From the NCBI GenBank assembly GCA_020848035.1, contig JADLAX010000054.1, forward strand, positions 1 to 64,000: a stretch of DNA of 64,000 nt. Reading direction: 5' to 3'. Of the stretch, positions 36,702-46,291 are shown one piece after another. Each line of letters begins with the position of its first letter. Position 1 is the stretch's first letter. This DNA is from Anaerolineae bacterium. Its GTDB lineage: Bacteria > Chloroflexota > Anaerolineae > Promineifilales > Promineifilaceae. The notes under the pieces are model-generated. The model did not search any database. It saw only the letters and a list, made by a program, of their open reading frames with translations, and was not told the DNA's origin. Position numbers and translations under genes: made by a program.

Positions 36702-37590
36702 GGTCACGTGCTTGGGCCAATTCCAGCTGGCGCTGCTTTTCGCGGGCGCGTTCGATTTGCTCAAACGTCAGCGTATCGGCGCAGGTGGGGCAGCGCACGC
36801 CCAGTTCGTACTGGGGCGAGGTGCGGTGGTGTGGTTCAACGGCCGTTTTGCACATCGGGCACAGCTCCAGCGGCGCAGGCTGCAGCTGATGATCCACCGT
36901 GACGCGCTCGTCAAAGACAAAGCAGTTACCTTCCCACAAACTTTCTTCCGGCGGCACCTGTTCCAGGTATTTCAGAATGCCGTCCTGGAGATGAAACACT
37001 TCCGCAAAACCCTGCTCCAACATGTAAGCGGTGGCCTTTTCGCAGCGGATGCCGCCGGTGCAGAACATTGCCACCTTTTTGTGGCGGCGGGGATCCAGGT
37101 TTTGCTGCACAAAGTCGGGGAACTGGTTGAAAGCGGCCGTTTTCGGATTGATCGCCCCTTTAAACGTGCCCAGCGCCACTTCAAAATCGTTACGGGTATC
37201 CACCAAAATCACGTCTGGGTCGCTGATGAGGGCGTTCCACTCAGCGGCGGGCACGTACTGCCCCACCCGCTTGTTGGGCGTGATGTCTGGTCTACCAAGG
37301 TTGACAATTTCCTGCTTCAACCGCACCTTCATCCGGGCAAAGGGCATCCAGTCGGCGTGTGATTCTTTGTGCGTCAGGCTGGCAAAAACCGCCTCCTGCC
37401 GCAGGTGAGCCAGCACGGCGTCGATGCCCTGGCGGCTGCCGGCAATCGTGCCATTGATGCCCTCGGCGGCCAGCAAAATGGAGCCTCTGACCGCTTGAGA
37501 GACGCAGAAATCGAGCAACGGCCATTGCCGCTCCTGGTAATCTGGCAGTTCGACAAACTTATAAAACGCCGCAATCACAATTGAAGACAT
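36694..37590 (-). CDS. trhO: tRNA uridine(34) hydroxylase, rhodanese family
   Basis: 298 residues. An N-terminal acylphosphatase-like domain (FVELPDYQERQWPLLDFC ... GINGTIAG) is followed by a rhodanese domain with the active-site loop CTGGIRCEKA; the first Cys is catalytic. A C-terminal region contains two CxxC pairs (CPMC and CPTC). This is the TrhO/YceA layout; the enzyme makes 5-hydroxyuridine at the wobble position of tRNA. It is read towards, but not obviously with, the two-component genes. Confidence 0.92.
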   Translation of the reverse strand: MSSIVIAAFYKFVELPDYQERQWPLLDFCVSQAVRGSILLAAEGINGTIAGSRQGIDAVLAHLRQEAVFASLTHKESHADWMPFARMKVRLKQEIVNLGRPDITPNKRVGQYVPAAEWNALISDPDVILVDTRNDFEVALGTFKGAINPKTAAFNQFPDFVQQNLDPRRHKKVAMFCTGGIRCEKATAYMLEQGFAEVFHLQDGILKYLEQVPPEESLWEGNCFVFDERVTVDHQLQPAPLELCPMCKTAVEPHHRTSPQYELGVRCPTCADTLTFEQIERAREKQRQLELAQARDLS

Positions 37591-37683
37591 TTTCTAACCT
37601 CAAAACAGTTTGTCTCCAATATACCCCAAGGCAAAACGCGTGTCATCCTGCGGGGAATCAGCAAGATGACACGCGCGGCAAAA

Positions 37684-37718
37684 TGGGTAATTGAGTAATT
37701 GGGTAATTACTCAATTAC
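37684..37718. repeat. Palindromic repeat, family C
   Basis: TGGGTAATTGAGTAATTGGG and AATTACTCAATTACA form a stem. It lies between trhO and the secreted His/Gly-rich gene. Confidence 0.8.
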
Positions 37719-37728
37719 ATCTTCAAGA

Positions 37729-38631
37729 TTATGCGTCCAGGTCAGAACTGGTGCTGGTACCGCTGTCGTCACTGCCATCCGAGCTGCCGGGGCCAAAGCC
37801 ACCACCGCGCATACCACCGTGGCCACCGTGGCCATGACCGCCGTGCCCGCCAAAACCGAAGTGGGGACCACGCTGGCTCAGCAGCAGGTCGGCCTGTTCC
37901 TGGGTGAGGCTGCCATCGGCGACGGCCTGGGCAAACGCGGCGCTGCGGGCGTCGGTTACGGCCGTCATCAACGTTTCCAGGTCAATACCCTGCGCGTCGG
38001 CCAGCTCAGCGATGCGCGTACCTTCGTCGCGAGCCGCCGCCAGCTCTTCCACGGTCAGGCCCAACTGCTCGGCAATCACCGCCTGGGCGTCGTCGCGGCT
38101 AAAGATGTCTTGCGCCAGTTCACGCAGCGCCTTCATCTCCAGCATTTCATCCAGCTGCTCTTGCGTGATGGTGCCATCTTCTACCAGCTGGGCTAACATG
38201 GCTTCTTGCACCGTATCTTGGGCCGCTTCCAGCTCTTCAACGGTTACACCCAACTCCGCAGCGATGAGCGCACGAACTTCGTCACGGTCAGGACGGCCGT
38301 CTTCAGCCGTAACCGCGTCCATGGCCGCATCACGCGCCGCTTCCAGCTCGTCAAGCGTCACACCCAGCGCCTCGGCCAGCAGTTCGCGGGCCGCCTCCCG
38401 GTCGATGAGCCCGCGCCCACCCATCCCGTGATGATTGAAACGGCCGTAACCAGGCGTCACGTCTTCTGTGGCACTATCTTCCGCTGCGGCACCGTCTTCA
38501 GGCGTGGTCACCGGATCATCGGTATCGGGTTCCTCATCCTGGGCAAAGGTGAGCGAGCTGCCCACCAGGGCCGCCAGGGCCAGCAGCACAAGCAAAATGC
38601 CGCCTATTTTTACCAATTTATTTTTGTTCAT
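37729..38631 (-). CDS. Secreted repeat protein with a His/Gly-rich tail
   Basis: 300 residues. A signal peptide (about 1-30) leads to an acidic segment and then three related helical units, each containing LGVTLDELEAARD, LGVTVEELEAAQD or LGLTVEELAAARD. The units resemble DUF2680-type repeats in secreted proteins. The tail (about 255-285) is GGHGGHGHGGHGGMRGGG, which could bind Ni, Zn or Cu. GGAGG precedes the ATG by nine bases. It is divergent from the Crp/Fnr regulator, with a 124-base shared control region. Confidence 0.75.
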   Translation of the reverse strand: MNKNKLVKIGGILLVLLALAALVGSSLTFAQDEEPDTDDPVTTPEDGAAAEDSATEDVTPGYGRFNHHGMGGRGLIDREAARELLAEALGVTLDELEAARDAAMDAVTAEDGRPDRDEVRALIAAELGVTVEELEAAQDTVQEAMLAQLVEDGTITQEQLDEMLEMKALRELAQDIFSRDDAQAVIAEQLGLTVEELAAARDEGTRIAELADAQGIDLETLMTAVTDARSAAFAQAVADGSLTQEQADLLLSQRGPHFGFGGHGGHGHGGHGGMRGGGFGPGSSDGSDDSGTSTSSDLDA

Positions 38632-38720
38632 TTGTTTACCTCCGAATGTTTGTTTATGCCGTCAGCATTCTTGCTAACGGTCAAAGATTAGCAACGACTT
38701 GTTCAGAAATTGTGAAGAAC

Positions 38721-38749
38721 TTTTGGTAAATTCGTAAAATCCGTATAAT
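38721..38749 (+). promoter_or_regulatory. Promoter of the Crp/Fnr regulator
   Basis: A consensus TATAAT about 10 bases before the start codon, 17 bases after a weak TTTTGG. With so short a leader, translation would begin almost at the 5' end of the message. Confidence 0.45.
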
Positions 38750-38755
38750 CGCATC

Positions 38756-39439
38756 ATGCCTGCCAAACCCACCCTGCATGGACTGGTTCACCAGCTGAAA
38801 TCGCTCACTTTTTTTGTGGGGCTGCCGCCAAACACTCTGGAAGAACTGGTGAAAACGGCCGTTTACCGCACCTACGACCCCGGTGAAATCATCTTTTTGG
38901 AAGGGGAGCAGGCGTCGGGGCTTTACTTTTTACAATCGGGCTGGGTTAAAGTAGTGAAAAGTAGTCCGACGGGGCGGGAACAGGTGCTGCGTTTCATGGA
39001 GCCAGGCGACACGTTTAACGAGGTTGTGGTTTTTGCCAATCTGGCCAATCCCGCCACAGCCATTGCTTTGGAAACGGCCGAAATCTGGCTGCTGCCCCGC
39101 GAATCGCTCAACCATGCTCTGCGCCAAAATCCGGATTTTGCCCAGCACGCCATCACCAAAATGGCGGAGCGCGTGCTGCATCTGGTGAATCTGGTGGCCG
39201 ATTTGTCGCTGCGGCCGGTTACGGGGCGGCTGGCGCGATTGATTGGTGACGGGGCGATCGATGGCGTGCTGTCGCGGCCCCGCTGGTACACGCAGACCGA
39301 GCTGGCGGCGCGGCTGGGCACCGTGCCCGATGTGGTCCAGCGTGCCCTGCGCCAGCTGGAACAAGATGGGCTGATCCAGGTGGAACGCCACCAAATCCGC
39401 ATTTTGGATACGGCGGCGCTGGCAGCCATTGCCACATAA
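38756..39439 (+). CDS. Crp/Fnr-family transcriptional regulator
   Basis: 227 residues. A cyclic-nucleotide-type beta-barrel (residues about 20-130: DPGEIIFLEGEQASGLYFLQSGWVKV ... GDTFNEVVVF) is followed by a long helix and a winged helix-turn-helix (YTQTELAARLGTVPDVVQRALRQLEQDGLI, about 175-205). No FNR-type cysteine cluster is visible, so an iron-sulfur oxygen sensor is unlikely. It could sense a small molecule or NO through bound heme. The next genes on the strand are a PRC-like protein and a haem-copper-oxidase-like membrane protein, possible targets. Confidence 0.9.
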   Translation: MPAKPTLHGLVHQLKSLTFFVGLPPNTLEELVKTAVYRTYDPGEIIFLEGEQASGLYFLQSGWVKVVKSSPTGREQVLRFMEPGDTFNEVVVFANLANPATAIALETAEIWLLPRESLNHALRQNPDFAQHAITKMAERVLHLVNLVADLSLRPVTGRLARLIGDGAIDGVLSRPRWYTQTELAARLGTVPDVVQRALRQLEQDGLIQVERHQIRILDTAALAAIAT

Positions 39440-39615
39440 TCCTCGTCTCCCCATTTTTGCGGCAATTTTTGCTGTTTTCCGGTAAACCCGACAAAAGTCG
39501 GCGCATCTTTTCGCCCCTTCCTTTATCCTCCCAACTATCAAAGAAAAACCGATCGCCTGTCATTGCCGTTTTCACGGGAATGACAGGTGTGAAAAGGCTT
39601 TTTACGAGGTGTGGC

Positions 39616-39927
39616 ATGGCGGCGGAGACAGTGGAAAAGCTGACGATTGAGGCACGAGTTTGTCTGGCGTGTGGGGCGGTAAAGGAAACGGCCGTAACCC
39701 GCGGCATGACCGTCCAAAGCAGGGATGGACATCTGGTAGGAGAAGTAGCGGCCGTTTTGCTCGACGGCCGTTCCCAACAACCCACCCATCTCCTTCTTTG
39801 CTGCCAGCTGCCGGATTACCGGCTGGTACCGCTGGAGGAAATTGAGGGGGTGTACGGCCGTACCGTCCAACTCAGCCTCACCCACAAACAAATCAGCCAC
39901 CTGCCCCAGCACCAACCTAAACTGTAA
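39616..39927 (+). CDS. Small protein with a PRC-barrel-like core
   Basis: About 103 residues from ATG 39616, behind GAGGTG. The core GMTVQSRDGHLVGEVAAVLLD followed by PTHLLL and YRLVPLEEIEGVYG has the strand order of PRC-barrel domains, which act in photosynthetic reaction centres and RNA maturation. The N-terminus carries CLAC (about 17-20), a possible metal or redox pair. The assignment is by pattern only. It lies between the Crp/Fnr gene and a large membrane protein gene. Confidence 0.6.
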   Translation: MAAETVEKLTIEARVCLACGAVKETAVTRGMTVQSRDGHLVGEVAAVLLDGRSQQPTHLLLCCQLPDYRLVPLEEIEGVYGRTVQLSLTHKQISHLPQHQPKL

Positions 39928-39929
39928 CC

Positions 39930-40075
39930 ACTCACGCCAAGGCGCGAAGGGAAAACGACGAGCCGAAGGCTGAGCTTGCCGAAGCCCGGCCGCGCCTTCG
40001 ACAGGCTCAGGCTGCGCCTCGCCTATTCGTCGGGCGCAAAAAATCTGCGCAATCTGTGAAATCTGTGGATAACTC
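39930..40075. repeat. Spacer with CTGAGCTTGCCGAAG / CTTCGACAGGCTCAG and AATCTGTG-type repeats
   Basis: The first element is a widespread bacterial inverted repeat (39972-40012). The second (40043-40075) is a tandem of AATCTGCGC/AATCTGTGA words of family J. Confidence 0.65.
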
Positions 40076-40089
40076 CCAAAGGAGACATG

Positions 40090-41298
40090 ATGAATCTTTA
40101 CTTTTTGATGACCTTTTTGTTCCTGTCCGTCGCTGGCCTAACCGCGCTGGACGCGGCCCTCACCAGCTGGACAATCATCCCCTGGGTGAACGGACTGCGC
40201 TGGCTGCGCGTTCACTTTATCACCCTGGGCGCGCTGACCGAGCTGCTGTTTGGCCTGCTGCCCCTGCTGGCCGCCAGGCGGGCCAGCCTGCCCAAACCGC
40301 GCACCCGGCTGGACATCTGGCTGCTGCTCAACGCGGGACTCATGCTGCTGCTGGCGGGCATCCCCATCGTCAACCAGGTGCTCATTTTTGTGGGCGGCAC
40401 GCTGATTTTTGGGGCAACCCTGCTGCTAGGGTACCAGCTTTACCAGCTGCGCCCCGCCAAACGCGCCCCGCTCAGTTTGCCAAACCGCTTTTACATCACA
40501 GGGCTGGGATTCTTCCTGGTGGGCATCATTGTGGGTACCGGGCTGTGGCTGGGCTGGAGCACGGCACTGGCCATCCAAACGCCAGTCGAGGTGCATATCC
40601 ACGCCAATAACTGGGGCCTGATGTCCCTGGTGTTTGCCGGTTTGCTGATTGAAATTTACCCGAAAGTGGTGCAACGGCCGTTTGCCTGGCCCAGTTCCCC
40701 CACCAAAATCTACTGGATGATGAGCCTGGGCGCGCTGGGGCTGGTGCTGGGGCCGTGGGTCAACTCGCTTTACTTCACCGTGCCGGGGCTGATGCTGCAC
40801 CTCAGCGCCACGGTCTGGCTGCTGCTTAACGTCATCAAGCCCGTTTGGGGCGACCGGGCGCAGTGGGCCAAACCGGGCCTGTGGCACCTGACCACCGCCT
40901 ATTTCTGGCTAATTGCCCCCTTGCTGGTGGCTCCGTTTATCATTTTGCAAGTGCCCGGCTTTCCCGGCACGGGCATCGAAGCTAATGCGCCGCAGGCGTT
41001 GATTTACGGCTGGCTGCTGCAATTTGGCTTTGCCATCATCCCCTACTTCACCCGGCAACAGTTCCAACCCAGGAGTGAGGCGGAATTAGGTGGCAGCTGG
41101 CTCAGTTTGATGGCCGTGCATCTGGGGGGCATTGCCCTGTGGGTGAGCATTTTTGTGGAGAATGGCACCGTCTGGCATGGGCTGGCCTATGGCTTTTGGC
41201 TGGTGGCCATCGTACCGATTGCCCTGCAATTGTGGCGAATTTTCCACCCTAGTTTGGCAGATGAGCCTTGGGAAACGGCCGTTTCTTCCACCGATTAG
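40090..41298 (+). CDS. Multi-helix membrane protein resembling a haem-copper oxidase or NnrS fold
   Basis: About 402 residues with roughly 12 predicted helices and almost no loops. The segments VHFITLGALTELLFG and VEVHIHANNWGLMSLVFAG place histidines within or next to helices, as haem ligands do in cytochrome oxidase subunit I and in NnrS proteins; no copper or tyrosine ligands are recognisable. ATG 40090 is preferred to 40087 because of its distance from GGAG. Downstream of a Crp/Fnr regulator, a role in respiration or NO handling is possible but unproven. Confidence 0.65.
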   Translation: MNLYFLMTFLFLSVAGLTALDAALTSWTIIPWVNGLRWLRVHFITLGALTELLFGLLPLLAARRASLPKPRTRLDIWLLLNAGLMLLLAGIPIVNQVLIFVGGTLIFGATLLLGYQLYQLRPAKRAPLSLPNRFYITGLGFFLVGIIVGTGLWLGWSTALAIQTPVEVHIHANNWGLMSLVFAGLLIEIYPKVVQRPFAWPSSPTKIYWMMSLGALGLVLGPWVNSLYFTVPGLMLHLSATVWLLLNVIKPVWGDRAQWAKPGLWHLTTAYFWLIAPLLVAPFIILQVPGFPGTGIEANAPQALIYGWLLQFGFAIIPYFTRQQFQPRSEAELGGSWLSLMAVHLGGIALWVSIFVENGTVWHGLAYGFWLVAIVPIALQLWRIFHPSLADEPWETAVSSTD

Positions 41299-41306
41299 GT
41301 AAATTC

Positions 41307-41339
41307 AGGTGCGACGCCCGATAGAAGTGCGTCGCACCT
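41307..41339. repeat. Perfect inverted repeat after the membrane-protein gene
   Basis: AGGTGCGACGC and its exact complement surround an 11-base loop. No T-run follows directly, so a terminator role is uncertain. Confidence 0.6.
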
Positions 41340-41407
41340 TGCCACCGCCTCTATGGTAGTGCATCAAATTCCTCTAGCAATCCCCTAAAAAAGTCAGATA
41401 AAAAGCA

Positions 41408-41441
41408 AAAATGGGCTTGCAATGTGCAGGCCACTTTTTTA
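41408..41441 (+). terminator. Probable intrinsic terminator
   Basis: GGCTTGCA pairs with TGCAGGCC around ATG, followed by ACTTTTTTATT. It lies in the 345-base spacer before the giant nuclease gene; from here to the start I see only one ACGGCCGT motif (about 41537). Confidence 0.65.
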
Positions 41442-41643
41442 TTATTTACACCAACGTTTTTCTTAAGCCAAACCAGGTATCTGCAAGCAGATTGAGCAGT
41501 GCGTAGGTCTAAGCACAAAGCGGCTTTTATAGTAATACGGCCGTTTCTGCACCGTTTTCCCTGGTAAATTTCAACCTATCACTCGCCCTTTTCTGTTAGC
41601 CAGATGCCCCCACCGTGCCCTTGCACAACAAATGGAGGAGACA

Positions 41644-44600
41644 TTGCGCAACTTAAAACTTTTCCTATCCGTTCTGGCGGCAGCTTTTGTTTTGCTGCTG
41701 ATCACCGCCACCCCATCCCAGGCCATCGCCACCGACTTGCTGCTGACCGGCGTGGTGGATGGCCCGCTGACCGGCGGCCTGCCCAAGGCGGTGGAGCTGT
41801 ACGTGGTCAACGACATCCCCGACCTGAGCCTCTACGGCCTGGGCAGCGCCAACAACGGCGGCGGCACCGATGGTCAGGAGTTCACCTTTCCCGCCGCTTC
41901 GGCCAGCGCCGGGCAGTTCCTCTACGTGGCCTCAGAAGCAGTTGAATTCACCAACTTTTTTGGCTTTGCCGCCGATTACATCGCTTCGGCCGTGAACGTC
42001 AACGGCGACGACGCGCTTGAGCTGTTCCACAACGGCAGCGTCATCGACACCTTTGGCGACATCAACCTGTCGGGCACCGGCCAGCCGTGGGAATACCTGG
42101 ATGGCTGGGCCTACCGCGCCTCAGCCACCGAAGCCGACGGCACGATCTTCAACCTGGCCAACTGGAACTTTAGCGGCATCAACGCCCTGGACAATGAAAC
42201 CAGCAACGCCACAGCGGCCGTTCCTTTCCCCGTTGGCAGCTTTGTGCCGCTGGCCGGGGATGCCGCCCCCGGCATTGCCAGCACCACCCCGGCCAACGGC
42301 GCGGTGGGCGTGCCGGTGGATGCCACCATCACGCTTACCTTCAGCGAGGCGGTGACGGTGAGCGGCAGCTGGTTTGAGATTGCCTGTGGGACGAGTGGCG
42401 CGCATACGGCCGTTGTCACCAATGGCCCCACCAGCTACACCCTCGATCCCGACACCAACTTTGCCTACGGCGAAAGCTGCACCGTCACCATCCTGGCCGC
42501 CCAGGTCAGCGACAACGACACCGAAGATCCGCCGGACACCATGTCGGCCAACGTTAGCTTCAGCTTCACCACCGCCAGCCTCAGCCTGACCAGCGTCGTC
42601 ATCAACGAATACCTGGCCGACCCGGCCGACGATCTGCCCGGCGACGCCAACGGCGACGGCACGCGCGACAGCAGCGATGACGAGTTCATCGAAATTGTCA
42701 ACGTCAGCGGGGCCGACCTGGACCTCAGCGGCTGGACGCTGAGCGACGCGGTGCAGGTGCGCCACACCTTCCCCGCAGACTCGGTGATTCCGGCAGGATG
42801 TACGGCCGTTATCTTTGGCGGTGGTGTGCCCACAGGCGGCTTCGGCGGTGCGGTCATGCAAACCGCTTCTACCGGGGCATTGGGCCTCAACAACGGCGGC
42901 GACACGCTGACCCTGGAAGACACCGCCGCCAGCACCCTCACGGTCGAGTACGACAGCGAAGGCGGCAATGACCAGTCGCTTACCCGTGAGCCAGACATCA
43001 CCGGCCTTTTTGTGCCGCACAGCCAGACGGCCGCTTCTGGCGGCACGCTCTTCTCCCCTGGTACCCAGCTAGACGGCTCGCCATTTTCCGGCTGCGTCCC
43101 TGGCCAAACCATCACCATCATGGCCATCCAGGGCGAGGCGCATCTCTCGCCCTACGTCGGGCAGGAGGTAGAAACCAGCGGCGTAGTTACCGTGCTGGCC
43201 GGGAACGGGTTTTATCTGCAAGACCCCACCGGTGATGGCAACGACACCACCTCCGACGCCCTGTTCGTTTTCACCGGGTCGGCCCCCACCGTGGCCGTAG
43301 GCGACGCCCTGAACGTGGTAGCCACCGTCGCCGAGTTTTATCCCGGCGGCTTTGGCGCGGGCAACCTGGCCACGACGGAGCTAACCAACGCCACGATCAC
43401 GGTGACCAGCAGCGGCAATGCCCTGCCTGCGCCGGTGGTATTGGGGATGAACGGCCGTATCCCGCCCCACACCATTATCGACGATGACTCCACCGGCGAC
43501 GCCAACACCACGCCCACTTTCGACCCCGCCAACGACGGCCTCGACTTCTACGAAAGCGTCGAAGCGATGCTGGTGCAGGTAAACGATGCCCAGGTGGTCG
43601 GCGGCACCGCGTTTGGCGAAATTGTCGTGGTGAGCGACCTGGGTGCCAACGCCACGGGCCTGACGGCGCGCGGCGGCCTGGTCATCAGCGCCACCGACTT
43701 CAACCCGGAGCGCATCATGATCGACGATGCCCTGGTGCCCGATGAGCCGGACGCCAGCGTGGGCGATACCTTCACCGCGCCGATTGTGGGCGTGATGGAG
43801 TACAGCTTCGGCAACTTCAAAATCCTGAACGTTGCGCCACTGCCGCCGCTAAACAGCAGCTTTACGGCCGAAAGCACCAGCCTGGCGGGCAGCAGCACAG
43901 CGTTGACGGTGGCCACCTTCAACGTAGAAAACCTCAGCCCCAACGACCCACAGGATAAGTTTGACGCCCTGGCCAGCCAGATTGTCAACAACCTGAATGC
44001 CCCCGTCATCCTGAGCCTGGAGGAGATCCAGGACAACACCGGTGTGACCAACGACGGTGTCACCGATGCCAGCCAGACCTACGGCCAGCTTATCGCCGCC
44101 ATTCAGGCGGCCGGTGGCCCAGTCTACGAGTATCGCGACATCGCGCCGCAGGACCTGATGGACGGTGGCGCACCCGGCGGCAACATTCGCGTCGGGTTCC
44201 TCTTCCAGCCCGCTCTGGTCACGTTTGTCGATCGGGCAGGCGGCGATGCAGTGACCAACACAACGCTCACGCTGGGCACCGACGGGGTACAGCTAAGCGC
44301 CAGCCCCGGCCGCATCGACCCCACCAACCCTGCCTGGGCCGACAGCCGCAAACCGCTGGCCGGTGAATTCATCTTCAACGGCCAGAAGGTCATCGTGATT
44401 GCCAACCACTTCAACTCCAAAGGTGGCGACAACCCGCTGTTTGGCCGCATCCAGCCGCCGGTACTGGCTTCTGAGGCGCAGCGGCTGGAGCAGGCGACGG
44501 TAGTGAATGGCTTTGTGCAAGAGATTTTGGCGCTGGATGCCAATGCCAACGTCATCGTGATGGGCGATCTCAACGACTTCCCGTTTTCGGCGCCGGTTCA

Positions 44601-45246
44601 AACGCTGGCCGGTGGCGAACTGCACAACCTGATCGACACCCTGCCGCCAACAGAGCAGTACACCTACCAATTTGAAGGCAACCTGCAAGTGCTGGACCAC
44701 ATTTTGGTCAGCGACAATCTGTTCAACAACCTTGTTGCCGGGGTAGATGTCGTGCATGGCAACGCCGAACGGGACACGGACTTACGCGTCACGGACCACG
44801 ATCCGGTGGTTGCCCTGTTTAACTTCGACAGCTCGGGCTATGTCGTCAACGAAGATGGCTGTTACGTGGTAGCCCTGGAAGGCAGCCCGTTTGTCGGCCC
44901 GGCCTCCACCGTGGTGGGGGGTGATCCAGGTTACTTGGGCATTCGCTTCCACGTGGGGCGCTGGGGCTATGCCCAGGGCTTTGGCCATGACGCCTGCTAC
45001 GAGATCCACGGCACAAACCAGTCGGAATTCATCACGGGCAGCCTGGGCAACGACACAATCTTTGGCTACGGCGGGCACGACTACCTGAGCGGCCTGTTTG
45101 GCGATGACACCTTCACCGGCGGCAGTGGCTCCGACTTGTTCCTGGGTGGGCCAGGCTGGGACACTGTGCTCGACTTCCAGCCAGGCACCGACTTTTGCCT
45201 GAGTGTTGAAAATGGCTGCAAGTGGTGGATAAAGCATAAATTCTAA
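41644..45246 (+). CDS. Giant secreted nuclease: lamin-tail, Big, OB, endonuclease/exonuclease/phosphatase and RTX domains
   Basis: About 1200 residues. TTG 41644 is favoured because GGAGGAG lies just before it; the in-frame ATG 41632 would put that site inside the gene. Domains in order: signal peptide; lamin-tail domain (about 30-200); Ig-like Big domain (about 220-315); second lamin-tail domain (about 320-470); OB-like domain (about 495-590); endonuclease/exonuclease/phosphatase domain (about 755-1060: ATFNVENL, LEEI, NHFNSKG, MGDLNDFP and TDHDPV); and C-terminal Gly/Asp-rich RTX-like repeats (GSLGNDTIFGYGGHDYLSG). This is the layout of ExeM/NucH-type extracellular DNases, which scavenge or remodel extracellular DNA. 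Confidence 0.88.
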   Translation: MRNLKLFLSVLAAAFVLLLITATPSQAIATDLLLTGVVDGPLTGGLPKAVELYVVNDIPDLSLYGLGSANNGGGTDGQEFTFPAASASAGQFLYVASEAVEFTNFFGFAADYIASAVNVNGDDALELFHNGSVIDTFGDINLSGTGQPWEYLDGWAYRASATEADGTIFNLANWNFSGINALDNETSNATAAVPFPVGSFVPLAGDAAPGIASTTPANGAVGVPVDATITLTFSEAVTVSGSWFEIACGTSGAHTAVVTNGPTSYTLDPDTNFAYGESCTVTILAAQVSDNDTEDPPDTMSANVSFSFTTASLSLTSVVINEYLADPADDLPGDANGDGTRDSSDDEFIEIVNVSGADLDLSGWTLSDAVQVRHTFPADSVIPAGCTAVIFGGGVPTGGFGGAVMQTASTGALGLNNGGDTLTLEDTAASTLTVEYDSEGGNDQSLTREPDITGLFVPHSQTAASGGTLFSPGTQLDGSPFSGCVPGQTITIMAIQGEAHLSPYVGQEVETSGVVTVLAGNGFYLQDPTGDGNDTTSDALFVFTGSAPTVAVGDALNVVATVAEFYPGGFGAGNLATTELTNATITVTSSGNALPAPVVLGMNGRIPPHTIIDDDSTGDANTTPTFDPANDGLDFYESVEAMLVQVNDAQVVGGTAFGEIVVVSDLGANATGLTARGGLVISATDFNPERIMIDDALVPDEPDASVGDTFTAPIVGVMEYSFGNFKILNVAPLPPLNSSFTAESTSLAGSSTALTVATFNVENLSPNDPQDKFDALASQIVNNLNAPVILSLEEIQDNTGVTNDGVTDASQTYGQLIAAIQAAGGPVYEYRDIAPQDLMDGGAPGGNIRVGFLFQPALVTFVDRAGGDAVTNTTLTLGTDGVQLSASPGRIDPTNPAWADSRKPLAGEFIFNGQKVIVIANHFNSKGGDNPLFGRIQPPVLASEAQRLEQATVVNGFVQEILALDANANVIVMGDLNDFPFSAPVQTLAGGELHNLIDTLPPTEQYTYQFEGNLQVLDHILVSDNLFNNLVAGVDVVHGNAERDTDLRVTDHDPVVALFNFDSSGYVVNEDGCYVVALEGSPFVGPASTVVGGDPGYLGIRFHVGRWGYAQGFGHDACYEIHGTNQSEFITGSLGNDTIFGYGGHDYLSGLFGDDTFTGGSGSDLFLGGPGWDTVLDFQPGTDFCLSVENGCKWWIKHKF

Positions 45247-45254
45247 GTAATGAG

Positions 45255-45319
45255 GTCATAGGCAGGCACCTGAGCAACCCGGCGTTTGGTCACACCGGGA
45301 ATGTGACCTGCCTATGACT
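45255..45319. repeat. Inverted repeat GTCATAGGCAGG
   Basis: GTCATAGGCAGG and its exact complement are separated by 40 bases that contain a further CCCGG.../CCGGG pairing. It directly follows the nuclease gene. Confidence 0.75.
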
Positions 45320-45411
45320 TCCGGCACATCAACCGGCCCTGGCCGTTCGCTATACTGAGCGCATATTCAAAGATAAACAGAAGCCAGATGGTTTCTGACT
45401 TAGGAGGAAAA

Positions 45412-45945
45412 ATGAAAATGCGCAAAAACAGTTCTATCAGTGGTTTGTTTTTAGTCGGATTGGGTCTGATCTTGTTGATGGGGCAGTTTGTCCAGTTTGA
45501 TTTACCGGAAAGCCTGGGGCTGCTGATTGTGCCCGCGCTGGGCGCGATGTTCCTGGTATGGGGCAGCTTGACCCGCAACGGTGGTCTGGTGATTCCCGGC
45601 GGCATTCTGAGCGGGGTTGGTTGGGGCGCTTACGCCATCGAAGGGCCGTTTGCCATCTGGCAGGGCGACAGTGAAGGTGGTGTGTTCCTTATCTTTCTGG
45701 GTTTGGGCTTTGCGCTGATTACGCTGGTAACGGCCGTTTTCACCGACAAAACCCACTGGTGGGCACTTATCCCTGGCAGCATTATCGCCTTCGTTGGGGT
45801 TTCCATTCTGTTTGGCGGGGCCTTCATGACCTTACTCACCTTCGTGGGTAAACTGTGGCCCGTGATTCTCATTCTGCTAGGCATCAGCCTCCTGGTAAGC
45901 GCCAGCCGGGGCACAGCCGAAGACCAGCTGGTTCCCAAAAAATAA
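45412..45945 (+). CDS. Membrane protein of unknown function (LiaF-like helix pattern)
   Basis: 177 residues with about six hydrophobic segments and few charges. The pattern GLFLVGLGLILLMG at the start, and GKLWPVILILLGISLL near the end, recalls the membrane part of LiaF/LiaI-like envelope-stress proteins. The match is only to the general style. AGGAGG stands five bases before the ATG. A clear terminator follows, so it is probably transcribed alone. Confidence 0.6.
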   Translation: MKMRKNSSISGLFLVGLGLILLMGQFVQFDLPESLGLLIVPALGAMFLVWGSLTRNGGLVIPGGILSGVGWGAYAIEGPFAIWQGDSEGGVFLIFLGLGFALITLVTAVFTDKTHWWALIPGSIIAFVGVSILFGGAFMTLLTFVGKLWPVILILLGISLLVSASRGTAEDQLVPKK

Positions 45946-45970
45946 GCAAACACGAGATTGAGGTTGAGCG

Positions 45971-46006
45971 AGCCGCTGTGAAGAAAACTTCACAGCGGCT
46001 TTTTTG
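45971..46006 (+). terminator. Intrinsic terminator
   Basis: AGCCGCTGTGAAG and its exact complement surround a 4-base loop, followed by TTTTTTG. Confidence 0.95.
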
Positions 46007-46291
46007 TTTCTGTCACTCGGCGAAAAAGTAAAGTAAGCGTTCAGCTCAACCTGGAGCAAGAGCACCGCCGGGGCGCTGCCGATGACAGGGCGTCCTTTCA
46101 GTTTTTGGGCCACGCCTTACACAAATGAGCCCAAAATATCCCTGGCGACGTGTTTCAGAGCGGTTAACAAATTGTGCAGAAAAATCTGGACAAGGACGGC
46201 CGTTTTTCTGTTGTTTCCAGCTCAAATCGGTGATTGCTGATGACTTTTGCCGAAGTCTCTGACAATATATAAACAATATATTGACAAATCC

